From: Bog-950 sp044228435
GTDB taxonomy: Bacteria > Bacteroidota > Bacteroidia > Chitinophagales > LD1
DNA: 64,000 nt
NCBI GenBank assembly: GCA_044228435.1
Contig: JBGAUW010000002.1
Location: 310,001-374,000, forward strand
Direction of reading: 5' to 3'
In this document: positions 33,014 through 41,432 of the stretch, piece after piece
Layout: the number at the start of each line of letters is the position of its first letter
How positions within the stretch are numbered: position 1 is the stretch's first letter
Notes under the pieces: model-generated
Told to the model about the DNA's origin: nothing
Databases searched by the model: none
Seen by the model: only the letters and a program-made list of their open reading frames with translations
Program-made: the position numbers and the translations under genes

Positions 33014-35224
33014 TTAGTAATTAAACGTCATACCTGCACCAAAGCCCATATCGCTGTCGTAATGGGTAGAAACCGATACATATTTGGTCATAATGTAGCG
33101 GAGGCCAACCATATACTCCACATCGGTATTTATCATAAAACCAAGCCTAAGCCTGCTGGTAAGCGGAATATCCTCACGCATTAACTGCAGCCTTACATTG
33201 CCGGTATGGTCTACCCTAAAGTCGGCAACAATAAGCAGGGGCAACACATATTGCACACCGGCACAGGCTACAATGCGGTTATCTTTAGTAGCCGTTTGCT
33301 GAAAGAGATTTTTTTCGGCATGTTCCATTTTTCTATACCTAAAATCGGATCCTAAGTAAAAGCGCAAAAACTGGTTTTTACCTACATAGCGGCCAATATG
33401 CGTTTCGGTTTCGTAGCCGTGGTCTTCGTTAAGGCCCAGGCGCCATTCCACCTGCCCAAACCAACGGGTGTTAGACACCATTAGTTCTCCATCGCTACCG
33501 GTGGTTTCTATGCCCACGCGGGCCATCAGGTGTGGTTCGCGGTCGTCGCGCTTAAACTTGCGGTCGGCTTGTTTGGCATTAGGCAGTTCGGGATTTGGCG
33601 GAGAGTTTTGGTAAGTAAAAACGCGGCCCATACCACTCATCATGTGGTAAAGTATGTGGCAGTGAAAAAACCAATCGCCGTATTGCTCACTGGCATTAAA
33701 CTCCAGCGTATCGGTTTCCATGGGCATAATATCCAACACGTTTTTAAGCGGCGAATATTCACCCTGGCCATTTACAACCCTAAAATAGTGGCCATGCAGG
33801 TGCATAGGGTGCCGCATCATACTATTGTTGTACATAATTATGCGTACGTTTTCGCCGGCGTTAATCAAAATACGGTCGGTTTCTGAAACCGTTTTGTTGT
33901 TTATGCTCCAAACGTACCGGTTCATATTACCGGTTAGCTCAAAGCGCAATACCCGGGTGGGGGCGTTGGGTAGAGTAGTTTTAACCGGCGACCTGAGCAT
34001 GGTGTATTTAAGTGTAACTATCTCAGGGGTTTCGGTGGTGCTATGATTTATACCCTGCATTGCCGCATCTTGTTTTGCCGTTTTTTTCTTTTTCTTTTTG
34101 GCTGGCAAGCCGGTAATTTCGGTATACATTACGGTGTTCATATCCATTACCTGGTTACTCATTTCCATACCCATGGGTTTCATGTTGCCGTTTAACTTCA
34201 TCATATCATTCATCATCTTCATACCCGCAAAATAATTTAGCCGCGGTAAAGGCGAGGCCAGTTGCTTAACGCCACTGCCCAGCCAAAGCGAAGTGTGTTT
34301 AGTGCGGTCTTCCGATGTGGCTAAAAATTCAAAAGCAGTGCTGTCGGCAGGTATAGTAACTATTACATCATAGGTTTCGGCCACAGCAATTATCATCCTG
34401 TCTACTTCTACCGGTTCCACATCTTTTCCATCGGTAGCCACTACGGATAGTTTACCACCGGCGTATTTTAACCAAAAGTAAGTAGAGGCACTGCCATTAA
34501 TAATACGCAGGCGCACCTGCTGCCCGGCCTTAAACTGTGGTGCACTTACCTCTTCGCTGCCGTTGCTTAAAAACTTATTGTAATAAACATCGCTTACATC
34601 CATGGCCGTCATCCGTTTCCACTCGTTAGTAATTTTAGTTTTAAACTGATGTTGCATTACGGCCTGTAAATAATCCTGCGTGGCTCCCTTTTTAATGGCA
34701 TACCAATCCGTAGCGGCACTTAAACTGCGGTGCACTTCAAAGGGCTTCTCGTCCGTCCAATCACTTAGCAACAAAGTATACTCAGGTAGTTTGGGTTCAT
34801 TTTTTTTATGAATAATAAGTGCCCCATACATACCGCTTTGCTCCTGCAATTTAGTATGGCTATGATACCAATAGGTGCCATTTTGTACTATGGCAAAATG
34901 GTAATGATACGTGGTGCCAGCCTTAATAGCGGGCGTGGTAAGATAAGGCACACCATCCTGCCCGGCCGGCAAAATAAGGCCGTGCCAGTGTATGCTTGTT
35001 TCTTTATCCAGGCTGTTGTGCACGTAAATATCGGCCGTATCGCCCTCGGTAAAGTAAAGAGTGGGTGCCGGTATACTGCCATTTATTGCAATAGCCTCAA
35101 CCGCTTTACCTGAATAGTTTACTACAGTATCGGATACATACAAATCGTAGCGAACCGCTTGTTGCCCATAACCGGACAATGCAGATATAAATACTACTAT
35201 GACCAACAAAACGTTTTTAATCAT
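33014..35224 (-). CDS. Multicopper oxidase fused to a CopB-like beta-barrel domain
   Basis: The 736-aa protein has a signal peptide (1-20). Three cupredoxin domains carry the copper ligands HWHG, HSHTK, HPMHLHGH and HCHILYHMMSGMGR. A Met-rich loop lies at ~340-370 (MKMMNDMMKLNGNM and MGMEMSNQVMDMN), typical of Cu(I)-oxidising CopA/CueO enzymes. The C-terminal ~200 residues (after ~545) look like an outer-membrane CopB-type beta-barrel (W..Q.EWRLGLNED.GYET, ending FGAGMTFNY). It would oxidise Cu(I) to Cu(II) outside the cytoplasm. The gene overlaps the upstream HMA/MauE gene by an ATGA. The fusion is notable; copper role is well supported by context. Confidence 0.88.
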   Translation of the reverse strand: MIKNVLLVIVVFISALSGYGQQAVRYDLYVSDTVVNYSGKAVEAIAINGSIPAPTLYFTEGDTADIYVHNSLDKETSIHWHGLILPAGQDGVPYLTTPAIKAGTTYHYHFAIVQNGTYWYHSHTKLQEQSGMYGALIIHKKNEPKLPEYTLLLSDWTDEKPFEVHRSLSAATDWYAIKKGATQDYLQAVMQHQFKTKITNEWKRMTAMDVSDVYYNKFLSNGSEEVSAPQFKAGQQVRLRIINGSASTYFWLKYAGGKLSVVATDGKDVEPVEVDRMIIAVAETYDVIVTIPADSTAFEFLATSEDRTKHTSLWLGSGVKQLASPLPRLNYFAGMKMMNDMMKLNGNMKPMGMEMSNQVMDMNTVMYTEITGLPAKKKKKKTAKQDAAMQGINHSTTETPEIVTLKYTMLRSPVKTTLPNAPTRVLRFELTGNMNRYVWSINNKTVSETDRILINAGENVRIIMYNNSMMRHPMHLHGHYFRVVNGQGEYSPLKNVLDIMPMETDTLEFNASEQYGDWFFHCHILYHMMSGMGRVFTYQNSPPNPELPNAKQADRKFKRDDREPHLMARVGIETTGSDGELMVSNTRWFGQVEWRLGLNEDHGYETETHIGRYVGKNQFLRFYLGSDFRYRKMEHAEKNLFQQTATKDNRIVACAGVQYVLPLLIVADFRVDHTGNVRLQLMREDIPLTSRLRLGFMINTDVEYMVGLRYIMTKYVSVSTHYDSDMGFGAGMTFNY

Positions 35225-35940
35225 CTTACTAAAATTATCATAGTAATGCTCATAGCAATCATTAAACCATCTTCAATAATAGTAACGGTGCTCATAGGTA
35301 AGTTAAATACAGCACCAAGACAGGCGCATTGTATTTTTTGTTTATTTAATACGCTTTGCAGCACGCCAATAATACTTACACTCATAATACCCGCCGTAGC
35401 AATATTGGTAAGCAGTGGATTAAAATTTACCACATAAGCAATACCCAATGCCAGTTCAAGCAGCGCGTAAACATAGCCCCAGGCGGGTATGCGTTTAGCA
35501 ACTACATCATACATGGCATAGCTTTCGGCAAAACCTTTCAGGTCAAGCATCTTAAAAAAAGAAAAGGTTAAAAAGAAACCTGCCATAAAATGCTGCATCC
35601 ATTGCATAAACATAAAGTGGTGGTTGGTAAGCTGAATAAGCAATGTAATACCGGTTATGTACGCAAAAATTAAAAGTATGGGCCTGTAGGTTTCGAACCA
35701 GCTTTTGGCTTGCATAGTAGTTTCGCTGTGGTGCGGAGCGCTTATTCTGTATTTGCCGTTGGCACCAATAGCATTTTGTAAATCAGCAAGCGCAATATGC
35801 CTGCTCATGGTAATAGTTGCGCTGTTGGTTTCTTTCGAAACTTCAGCACTGGTAACATCGGGCAGGCTAAGCAATGCCGATTTTACTTTGGCCTCGCAGT
35901 TAGCGCAGGTCATTCCGGTTAGTTGATACGTATGTGTCAT
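35221..35940 (-). CDS. Heavy-metal-associated (HMA) domain fused to a MauE-like membrane domain
   Basis: The 239-aa protein starts MTHTYQLTGMTCANCEAKVK, an HMA domain with the MxCxxC copper-binding motif. About 5 transmembrane helices follow, in a MauE/DoxX-like arrangement; the later part contains QCACLGAVF. It probably takes or passes copper at the inner membrane. The stop overlaps the multicopper oxidase start by 4 nt, so the two are translationally coupled. The start at 35940 is chosen over an upstream Met. A ggaac/gttcc dyad (35958-35970) lies just upstream and could be an operator. Confidence 0.8.
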   Translation of the reverse strand: MTHTYQLTGMTCANCEAKVKSALLSLPDVTSAEVSKETNSATITMSRHIALADLQNAIGANGKYRISAPHHSETTMQAKSWFETYRPILLIFAYITGITLLIQLTNHHFMFMQWMQHFMAGFFLTFSFFKMLDLKGFAESYAMYDVVAKRIPAWGYVYALLELALGIAYVVNFNPLLTNIATAGIMSVSIIGVLQSVLNKQKIQCACLGAVFNLPMSTVTIIEDGLMIAMSITMIILVR

Positions 35941-35957
35941 GTTTTTAAAATTTTGAT

Positions 35958-35970
35958 GGAACAAAGTTCC
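35958..35970. promoter_or_regulatory. Dyad upstream of the HMA/MauE-oxidase operon
   Basis: The 13-bp palindrome ggaacaaagttcc lies 17 bp upstream of the start. On the minus strand it contains GAACTTTG, which overlaps where a TAnnTTTG-like -7 box would be. It may be a regulator site; this is a guess. Confidence 0.3.
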
Positions 35971-36020
35971 GCCTAACCCGTGTAATTGCTTTATACAACT
36001 TTTGAAATAGTTTGCATAGT

Positions 36021-36581
36021 TTACAGGTCTTCCAGCGATTTTCGCTTATTAATACCCAGCTGCTTATAATGCGATGGTGTAAGTCCTGTTACTTTTTTAA
36101 ACTGCCTGCTAAGGTGGGCCACACTACTATAGTTAAGCTGGTAGGCTATTTGGCTAAGTGTAGTTTCGTTGTACACCAGCAATTCTTTTACCCGCTCAAT
36201 TTTCTGAGCTATAAAATATTGTTCAATGGTAGTGCCCTCTACCTGCGTAAACAAATTGGTAAGGTAAGTGTAATCAAGCCTCAGCTCTGTTGCTAAATAA
36301 TTAGATAAATTAATGCGGAGCGCACTATTGTGGTTACGCACTAAATCAATCAACAGGTTTTTAACTTTCTCAATAACGCGGCTCTTTCTATCATCCATTA
36401 TTTCAAAGCCAACCTTACGCAAGGCATCGTCTACCTGCCTTATTTTTTTCTTGCTGGTAGCGTCGGCTACTTCTATTTCACCCAAATCAACCGCTATGGG
36501 GTTAAGCCCAAGCTTTTCAAGCTCGGACCTAACCACCATTTTGCAGCGGTTGCATACCATGTTTTTTACAAACAGTTTCAT
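36021..36581 (-). CDS. AraC-family regulator with N-terminal HMA-like (CxxC) domain
   Basis: The 186-aa protein has an N-terminal beta-alpha-beta segment MKLFVKNMVCNRCKMVVRSELEKLGL, with a CxxC resembling the HMA/copper-binding motif. The C-terminal ~100 residues are an AraC double helix-turn-helix, ending in the signature QIAYQLNYSSVAHLSRQFKKVTGLTPSHYKQ. A metal-binding sensor fused to an AraC reader suggests copper-responsive control of this cluster. It sits between the HMA/MauE gene and the DUF3347 gene. Regulator identity is secure; copper sensing is inference. Confidence 0.82.
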   Translation of the reverse strand: MKLFVKNMVCNRCKMVVRSELEKLGLNPIAVDLGEIEVADATSKKKIRQVDDALRKVGFEIMDDRKSRVIEKVKNLLIDLVRNHNSALRINLSNYLATELRLDYTYLTNLFTQVEGTTIEQYFIAQKIERVKELLVYNETTLSQIAYQLNYSSVAHLSRQFKKVTGLTPSHYKQLGINKRKSLEDL

Positions 36582-36586
36582 ACAAA

Positions 36587-37582
36587 CTATTTAATGGTTT
36601 CGGTTGTTTTTCCGCAGGTAAGCATTTGCGCACCGTAGTAAGGGTTTTTAATACCACTTTCTTTGCTCAGCCAATCGGCCCCCTTACCATCATTATACAT
36701 AGGGCAGTGGTCATAGTAAACAGGGTAAGCCGGGTTTATAACCTTTACTACCTGGAATAAATTATTGCTTAAACCGGCAAAGTGTTCGCGCTGGCGTTCG
36801 GTATCAGTTACGCCTTTAATATGCTCTGCATCGTATTTCAGCTTATCGGCATATTTCATCCACACGCTGTGTTGCTGTACATTTAAAGCCTCCATTTTTA
36901 CGGCATCTATAGCTTTAAAAAGCTCGCCGGCTTTAGCGGCGGCCAGGGTGTCGTTATCTTTTACCAAAGCATCTTTTAAGGCAAAGTAAATTTCGTAAAC
37001 AGTATTCAGCGGGTTAACTGTTGGCGTAGTAGCGGCGGGTTTATTCGCTGCGCTAGCCTCCATGTTCTGTTTTGTTTCAGCCATTTTTTCCTTTACAAGG
37101 GTCATACCACACTTAGGGCAATTTCCCGGCTTATCGCTGTGCACTTCGGGGTGCATAGGACAAGTATAGATAGCCTTGTTTTCTGATGTGGATTGTGCTT
37201 GCTCTGCCTTAGAAACACCGGCAGTAACCGTTTCTTTTTTTGCGCGTTCATACTGGCAGCAGGCCGGTAGTTTGGCATAAGCATCATCGGGCGCCAGGTA
37301 ATTTACGTTGTCGTAACCGGCGTAAGCAATACGTTTTAAAATAGCATCGGCATTCGTTTTTGCCGAATCAAAAGTGAGCACTGCCAACTTTGAATCGCTG
37401 TTCCAGCTTACTTTAGCCTGGCCTTTTTTAAAAGCGGCGGTCTCAATTACTTTTTGGCACATTTCGCAATTGCCCCAAACTTTAAAAGTTTCCGTTTTAG
37501 CATTTGCTAGTGGGGTGCCGCAAGCGTTTAAGCTTATTGCAAGCAGCAGTATAGTTACATGAATTACATTTTTCATTTGCAT
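36587..37582 (-). CDS. HMA-like/heavy-metal-binding protein with DUF3347 domain
   Basis: The 331-aa protein has a signal peptide ending near residue 28 (with a lipobox-like LNACG). An HMA-like domain follows (FKVWGNCEMCQKVIETAAFKKGQ), then a YTCPMHPEVHSDKPGNCPKCGMTLVK heavy-metal-binding domain. The C-terminal DUF3347 domain (YEIYFALKDALVKDN...YPVYYDHCPMYNDGKGADWLS) contains His/Cys/Met pairs. It likely chaperones copper in the periplasm. It lies 5 bp upstream of the AraC gene in the same direction, so one transcript probably spans the cluster. Confidence 0.82.
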   Translation of the reverse strand: MQMKNVIHVTILLLAISLNACGTPLANAKTETFKVWGNCEMCQKVIETAAFKKGQAKVSWNSDSKLAVLTFDSAKTNADAILKRIAYAGYDNVNYLAPDDAYAKLPACCQYERAKKETVTAGVSKAEQAQSTSENKAIYTCPMHPEVHSDKPGNCPKCGMTLVKEKMAETKQNMEASAANKPAATTPTVNPLNTVYEIYFALKDALVKDNDTLAAAKAGELFKAIDAVKMEALNVQQHSVWMKYADKLKYDAEHIKGVTDTERQREHFAGLSNNLFQVVKVINPAYPVYYDHCPMYNDGKGADWLSKESGIKNPYYGAQMLTCGKTTETIK

Positions 37583-37683
37583 ATTTTATTTAGAATTAAA
37601 AAAACTGAAAACCCGCGCGGTATACCTGCGCCAAAGCAAGGTCATTTTTACCCTGCCTTAAAAATAAATCAGTAATGGAAATT

Positions 37684-38067
37684 CTAAATACGAAACACGC
37701 AAAAGAGTGTACCCAACGAAAGGCCCCGCTGAGGAGGCACATCGGTACGGCTACAAACAGGCAAGTGCACTAACCGCGGAGCAATGACGCGTTGAAGGTG
37801 GTGCACTATTTTATCAAATACATTAGGCTGAAAAGAAACTACTTTAAACGGAGCTGTATAAGGCTCACTGCCAGCCTTTAGTGTAACGGTGTGGCTGTTA
37901 CAACATTTGGTTGGGTGGCTTTTGTGCGTGCACTTGCAATGCTTATTAAAATCGACACCAAAAACAGTAATGGCTGTTTTGCCCATGCATTTATGCACAG
38001 TAACCTCTGCACCCATTGCCGAAAGGCAAAAGTAAAAGGCAAAAAATATGCTCAACAGCTTCTTCAC
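37684..38067 (-). CDS. Small secreted Cys/His-rich protein (HYC_CC_PP-like)
   Basis: The 127-aa protein has a signal peptide (1-19) and a Cys/His cluster VHKCMGK...HCKCTHKSHPTKCCNSH, the pattern of the HYC_CC_PP family found beside copper genes in Bacteroidota. The C-terminal half ends CRTDVPPQRGLSLGTLFCVFRI and has a PP-containing stretch. It starts the copper cluster on the minus strand. It likely binds metal; the precise role is unknown. Confidence 0.75.
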   Translation of the reverse strand: MKKLLSIFFAFYFCLSAMGAEVTVHKCMGKTAITVFGVDFNKHCKCTHKSHPTKCCNSHTVTLKAGSEPYTAPFKVVSFQPNVFDKIVHHLQRVIAPRLVHLPVCSRTDVPPQRGLSLGTLFCVFRI

Positions 38068-38219
38068 ACATACAAATGTATAGTTAAAATTATGGGGAAA
38101 AGATAGTGTTAACGAAAATTTTAGATATCGATTTTCTTTAATCCAGTGCTATACTTATGTATACCTACTATCCCACTTCCTGATTTTTCTGCTTACCTTC
38201 ATGCACAAATATTGTAGTT

Positions 38220-39365
38220 ATGGATAAACCATTGCCGCGCAAAAGTTTTATTGGCCGCTTATCGTTAGCGGTTACTGCTTTAGCTGCATCGCCATTGTTT
38301 GGCGCTGCCAAAAATTTTAAAGAGAACCTTCAATCAACTAAAATGAAAACAACACCTGTAAAAAGTATAAAAGCTATGGGCTTTGTGTGGGAGACTGCCG
38401 ACCCCTTTCTGTTTTGCGTACACCACGAAGATTTTTTCCCAAAAGGTAACGATGCTATGGGCCCACCTGCCGAGGCATTAAAAGGCCGCCACATGGGCGA
38501 CGATTTTATTATTAAAGATGGTTTTAGAATGTACCACGGCAAAACGGTGCCCGGCTTTCCGGGGCACCCGCACCGCGGATTTGAAACTATAACCGTAGTG
38601 CGCAAAGGGTTGGTAGACCATGCCGATAGCCTGGGTGCTGCAGGCCGCTATGGCAATGGCGATGTACAATGGATGACGGCCGGTAAAGGTGTGCAGCACA
38701 GCGAAATGTTCCCGCTGCTGCATAAGGATAAAGACAACACCATGGAGTTGTTTCAAATTTGGCTTAACCTGCCAAAGAAAAACAAGATGGTTTCGCCGCA
38801 CTTTACCATGCTATGGTCAGAAGCTATACCCAAGTATAAGCATACCGATAAAAGCGGCAAGCATACTACGGTTGAAGTAATTGCCGGTAGCCTGGGTGGA
38901 TTAAAAGCAGGCAGCCCACCACCCGATAGCTGGGCCGCCGACCCTGCAAACAAAGTGGCGATATGGAATATAACCATGCAGCCCGGTGCCACCTGGACTT
39001 TGCCTAAGGCCGAAGCCGGTGTTAACCGCAACATATATTATTACGAAGGTGAAAATTTGGTTTTAGCGGGTCAGCCAATACAAAAATACAGCGCCGTTGA
39101 GTTAGAAGCCGATATGGATATTAAATTGGAAAGTGGCGCTACCGAAGCACGGATTTTACTACTGCAAGGCAAGCCAATTAATGAACCGGTAATATCGTAC
39201 GGGCCGTTTGTAATGAACACCAAAGAAGAGATTAACCAGGCCTTTGAAGATTACCACCAAACTCAATTTGGCGGTTGGCCATGGCCGCGTTACGATCAGG
39301 TGCACCCACGCGAAAAAGGGCGGTTTGCTAAACATGCCGATGGGAAGTTGGAGGAGAAGACGTGA
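38220..39365 (+). CDS. Pirin-family cupin protein
   Basis: The 381-aa protein has the pirin N-terminal cupin with the metal-binding motif HPHRGFETITVV, the segment GNGDVQWMTAGKGVQHSEMFP, and the pirin C-terminal domain. Its N-terminus has a basic, Ala-rich hydrophobic leader (RKSFIGRLSLAVTALAASPL) resembling a signal or Tat-like leader, though it has RK instead of RR. Pirins can be quercetinases or regulators; this one could be exported. It is divergent from the copper cluster. Family is confident; function is not. Confidence 0.85.
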   Translation: MDKPLPRKSFIGRLSLAVTALAASPLFGAAKNFKENLQSTKMKTTPVKSIKAMGFVWETADPFLFCVHHEDFFPKGNDAMGPPAEALKGRHMGDDFIIKDGFRMYHGKTVPGFPGHPHRGFETITVVRKGLVDHADSLGAAGRYGNGDVQWMTAGKGVQHSEMFPLLHKDKDNTMELFQIWLNLPKKNKMVSPHFTMLWSEAIPKYKHTDKSGKHTTVEVIAGSLGGLKAGSPPPDSWAADPANKVAIWNITMQPGATWTLPKAEAGVNRNIYYYEGENLVLAGQPIQKYSAVELEADMDIKLESGATEARILLLQGKPINEPVISYGPFVMNTKEEINQAFEDYHQTQFGGWPWPRYDQVHPREKGRFAKHADGKLEEKT

Positions 39366-39498
39366 GCAGCCAGCCTATCCCCCAACCCCTTTCCTACAGA
39401 AAGGGGAGCAACAGCCAGCAGCAGGATGGAAGGGATTTTAGAGCAAAAATGTTGAAGAAGCAATTAGTAGAGATAGTATAAATTATCCAGCATAGCTT

Positions 39499-39981
39499 AT
39501 GAGCAAATTTTTGTTTTCTATATTTCTGTTTCTGCAATTACCCAAGGTATATTCTCAGCATGTAATAACCAGTACAATGAGAATTAATCCGGCTACCGGT
39601 AATCTTGAATGCACGCAAAGCCAGGAATACTTGTCTGAACTAGCACATTTTGGCACCATCACAGTAGACTCATTTTTTGCTGTAGGTAAAATCAAGCGCA
39701 GACCTCCGTTGGCGATTTCGTTAGATTCCATTCAAAAGTTGATGGTTTATCCTCAAATGGAAAAAGATAATGCGATTTCAGGGGACTACACTGCTCTCTT
39801 TAGTTTCGATGGCCAGGGAAACGTAGACAGTGTGTGGTTAAATATCAAGCCGTATAAAAATTTTGAATGGACAATTAAGCGCACTTTAAAGGAATACCTT
39901 AAAATACAACCATCCAAAAGGAACTCAAATAAAAAACCAACGATTTACCGGCTTTCTTTTCATTTCAGAATTAAAGATTGA
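39499..39981 (+). CDS. Secreted protein with TonB C-terminal-like fold
   Basis: The 160-aa protein has a signal peptide (1-19, ending VYSQ). The mature part has the pattern YP.M....SG.Y...F.FDGQGNVDSVW..(27 residues)..LK.QPSKRN, resembling the C-terminal domain of TonB-like proteins, but without a transmembrane anchor or Pro-rich linker. It may be a small periplasmic protein. Identity is uncertain. It lies 2 bp from the convergent PhnA-family gene; the spacer before it (39366-39498) has a ccccttt/aaagggg hairpin. Confidence 0.6.
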   Translation: MSKFLFSIFLFLQLPKVYSQHVITSTMRINPATGNLECTQSQEYLSELAHFGTITVDSFFAVGKIKRRPPLAISLDSIQKLMVYPQMEKDNAISGDYTALFSFDGQGNVDSVWLNIKPYKNFEWTIKRTLKEYLKIQPSKRNSNKKPTIYRLSFHFRIKD

Positions 39982-39983
39982 CA

Positions 39984-40562
39984 TTACCCCTTGCGCAAGT
40001 ACTTGGTTAGTATAACTATGGTTTGGCCTTCTATTTTGCCCTCTATCTGCTCTACGTTATCGGCTACCAGTTTTATGCCTTTTACAACGGTGCCCAGTTT
40101 GGCGTTCAGGTTACTGCCTTTTACATCCAGCGTTTTGGTAAGCACTACATTATCGCCATCCTGCAAAATGTTGCCATTGCTATCGCGGTGCAGTTCAACT
40201 GCGCTGCTGTTTTCGTGGTCGCCGGTGGCTTTGGCCCAGGCTAAAGTAGGTTCATCAAAATACATTAAGTCTATAGCATCGGCGGCCCAGCTTTCGGTGC
40301 GCAGGCGATTTAGCATTCGCCAGGTTACTACCTGCACGGCAGGTACTTCGCTCCACATACTATCGTTTAAACAGCTCCAGTGGGCAGCATCTAACTCTGC
40401 TTTTTTAAGCAGCTGTGCGTTGCACTTATCGCACACCAAAATGCTATCCTCTTCGCGCTGCTCCGGGTTTGGCGGCACATCATAAACCGTTAGGTTGGTA
40501 GTTGCTTTACACAATTCGCATTGGTTGCCGGCACGTGCCTTTAGGGCGCTCTCTAAACTCAT
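39984..40562 (-). CDS. PhnA/YjdM-family zinc-ribbon protein
   Basis: The 192-aa protein has an N-terminal zinc ribbon (CELCKATT...CDKCNAQ) and a C-terminal PhnA domain (DSNGNILQDGDNVVLTKTLDVKGSN...IEGQTIVILTKYLRKG). The name PhnA comes from an alkylphosphonate link that is now doubted; the role is unknown. The protein is longer than canonical YjdM (~110 aa) because of a central insert. It is monocistronic. Confidence 0.82.
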   Translation of the reverse strand: MSLESALKARAGNQCELCKATTNLTVYDVPPNPEQREEDSILVCDKCNAQLLKKAELDAAHWSCLNDSMWSEVPAVQVVTWRMLNRLRTESWAADAIDLMYFDEPTLAWAKATGDHENSSAVELHRDSNGNILQDGDNVVLTKTLDVKGSNLNAKLGTVVKGIKLVADNVEQIEGKIEGQTIVILTKYLRKG

Positions 40563-40671
40563 GGGGGGTAAATTTTAGGCCGCGAATGTAATTTTATTTA
40601 CGGGCTTGTATTGTTGTTGCGTTAGACAACACCTGATAATTATCCTATAAAAAAACCATTACTTTGCTATC

Positions 40672-41397
40672 ATGTTTAAGCACCGCGATAAAGAAAGAAC
40701 CTTTCAACACAATGTAACACTGGCGGGTTTTTTATGTTTTACTGCCGGTATTGTAAATATTTGCGGTGTACTATCGTTGGGTATTCTTACTACGAACGTT
40801 ACGGGCCACTTTGCCTACTTTGCCGAAAACATATTGCAAAGAAACATATCGGCCGGTTTTAGCTTTTTGCTCTACATCCTGGCGTTTTTAGCGGGGTCGT
40901 TTATATCGAGCCTGCTAACCGAATTTGCACTTGCCCGAAAGCATGCTTCGCCCCATAATGCAGCCCTTTTTATCGAAATTTTTCTTTTGCTTGGCATAGG
41001 CTTATTCGGCAATTATATACTTGGCAAAGGCATAAGCCCGGTGGGTTTAGCAAGTGTTTTATTGTTTACCATGGGGTTGCAAAATTCGTTGGTAGGCAAC
41101 ATATCCAATTCGCTGGTAAGAACCACCCACCTAACCGGGCTATTTACCGATTTGGGCATTGAATTATCGCAACTTTTTTTTTACCGCGAGCAAGGCCAGC
41201 GCAAACAATTAACCGATAGTATTAAACTGCGTGGCAGCATTATAGCCTTCTTCTTTTTAGGCTGCACGGTAGGCGGATTTCTCTACTCCTTACTGCTATT
41301 TAAAATTTTAGTGTTGGCCGCATTTACATTAATTGTAGCTTTAGCCTACGATACTTTTCTGCCCAAAATAACCATGGCGCGGGGTACTGATTTGTAA
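40672..41397 (+). CDS. YoaK/DUF1275 family membrane protein
   Basis: The 241-aa protein has about 6 transmembrane helices and the DUF1275 features: LAGFLCFTAGIVNICGVLSLGILTTNVTGH at the start and MGLQNSLVGN...VRTTHLTGLFTDLGIEL in the middle. These proteins are widespread membrane proteins of unknown function. It is flanked by genes on the opposite strand. Confidence 0.88.
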   Translation: MFKHRDKERTFQHNVTLAGFLCFTAGIVNICGVLSLGILTTNVTGHFAYFAENILQRNISAGFSFLLYILAFLAGSFISSLLTEFALARKHASPHNAALFIEIFLLLGIGLFGNYILGKGISPVGLASVLLFTMGLQNSLVGNISNSLVRTTHLTGLFTDLGIELSQLFFYREQGQRKQLTDSIKLRGSIIAFFFLGCTVGGFLYSLLLFKILVLAAFTLIVALAYDTFLPKITMARGTDL

Positions 41398-41432
41398 TAG
41401 CCGCGCAGGTAACACCCATGCCGCCAATAAGC

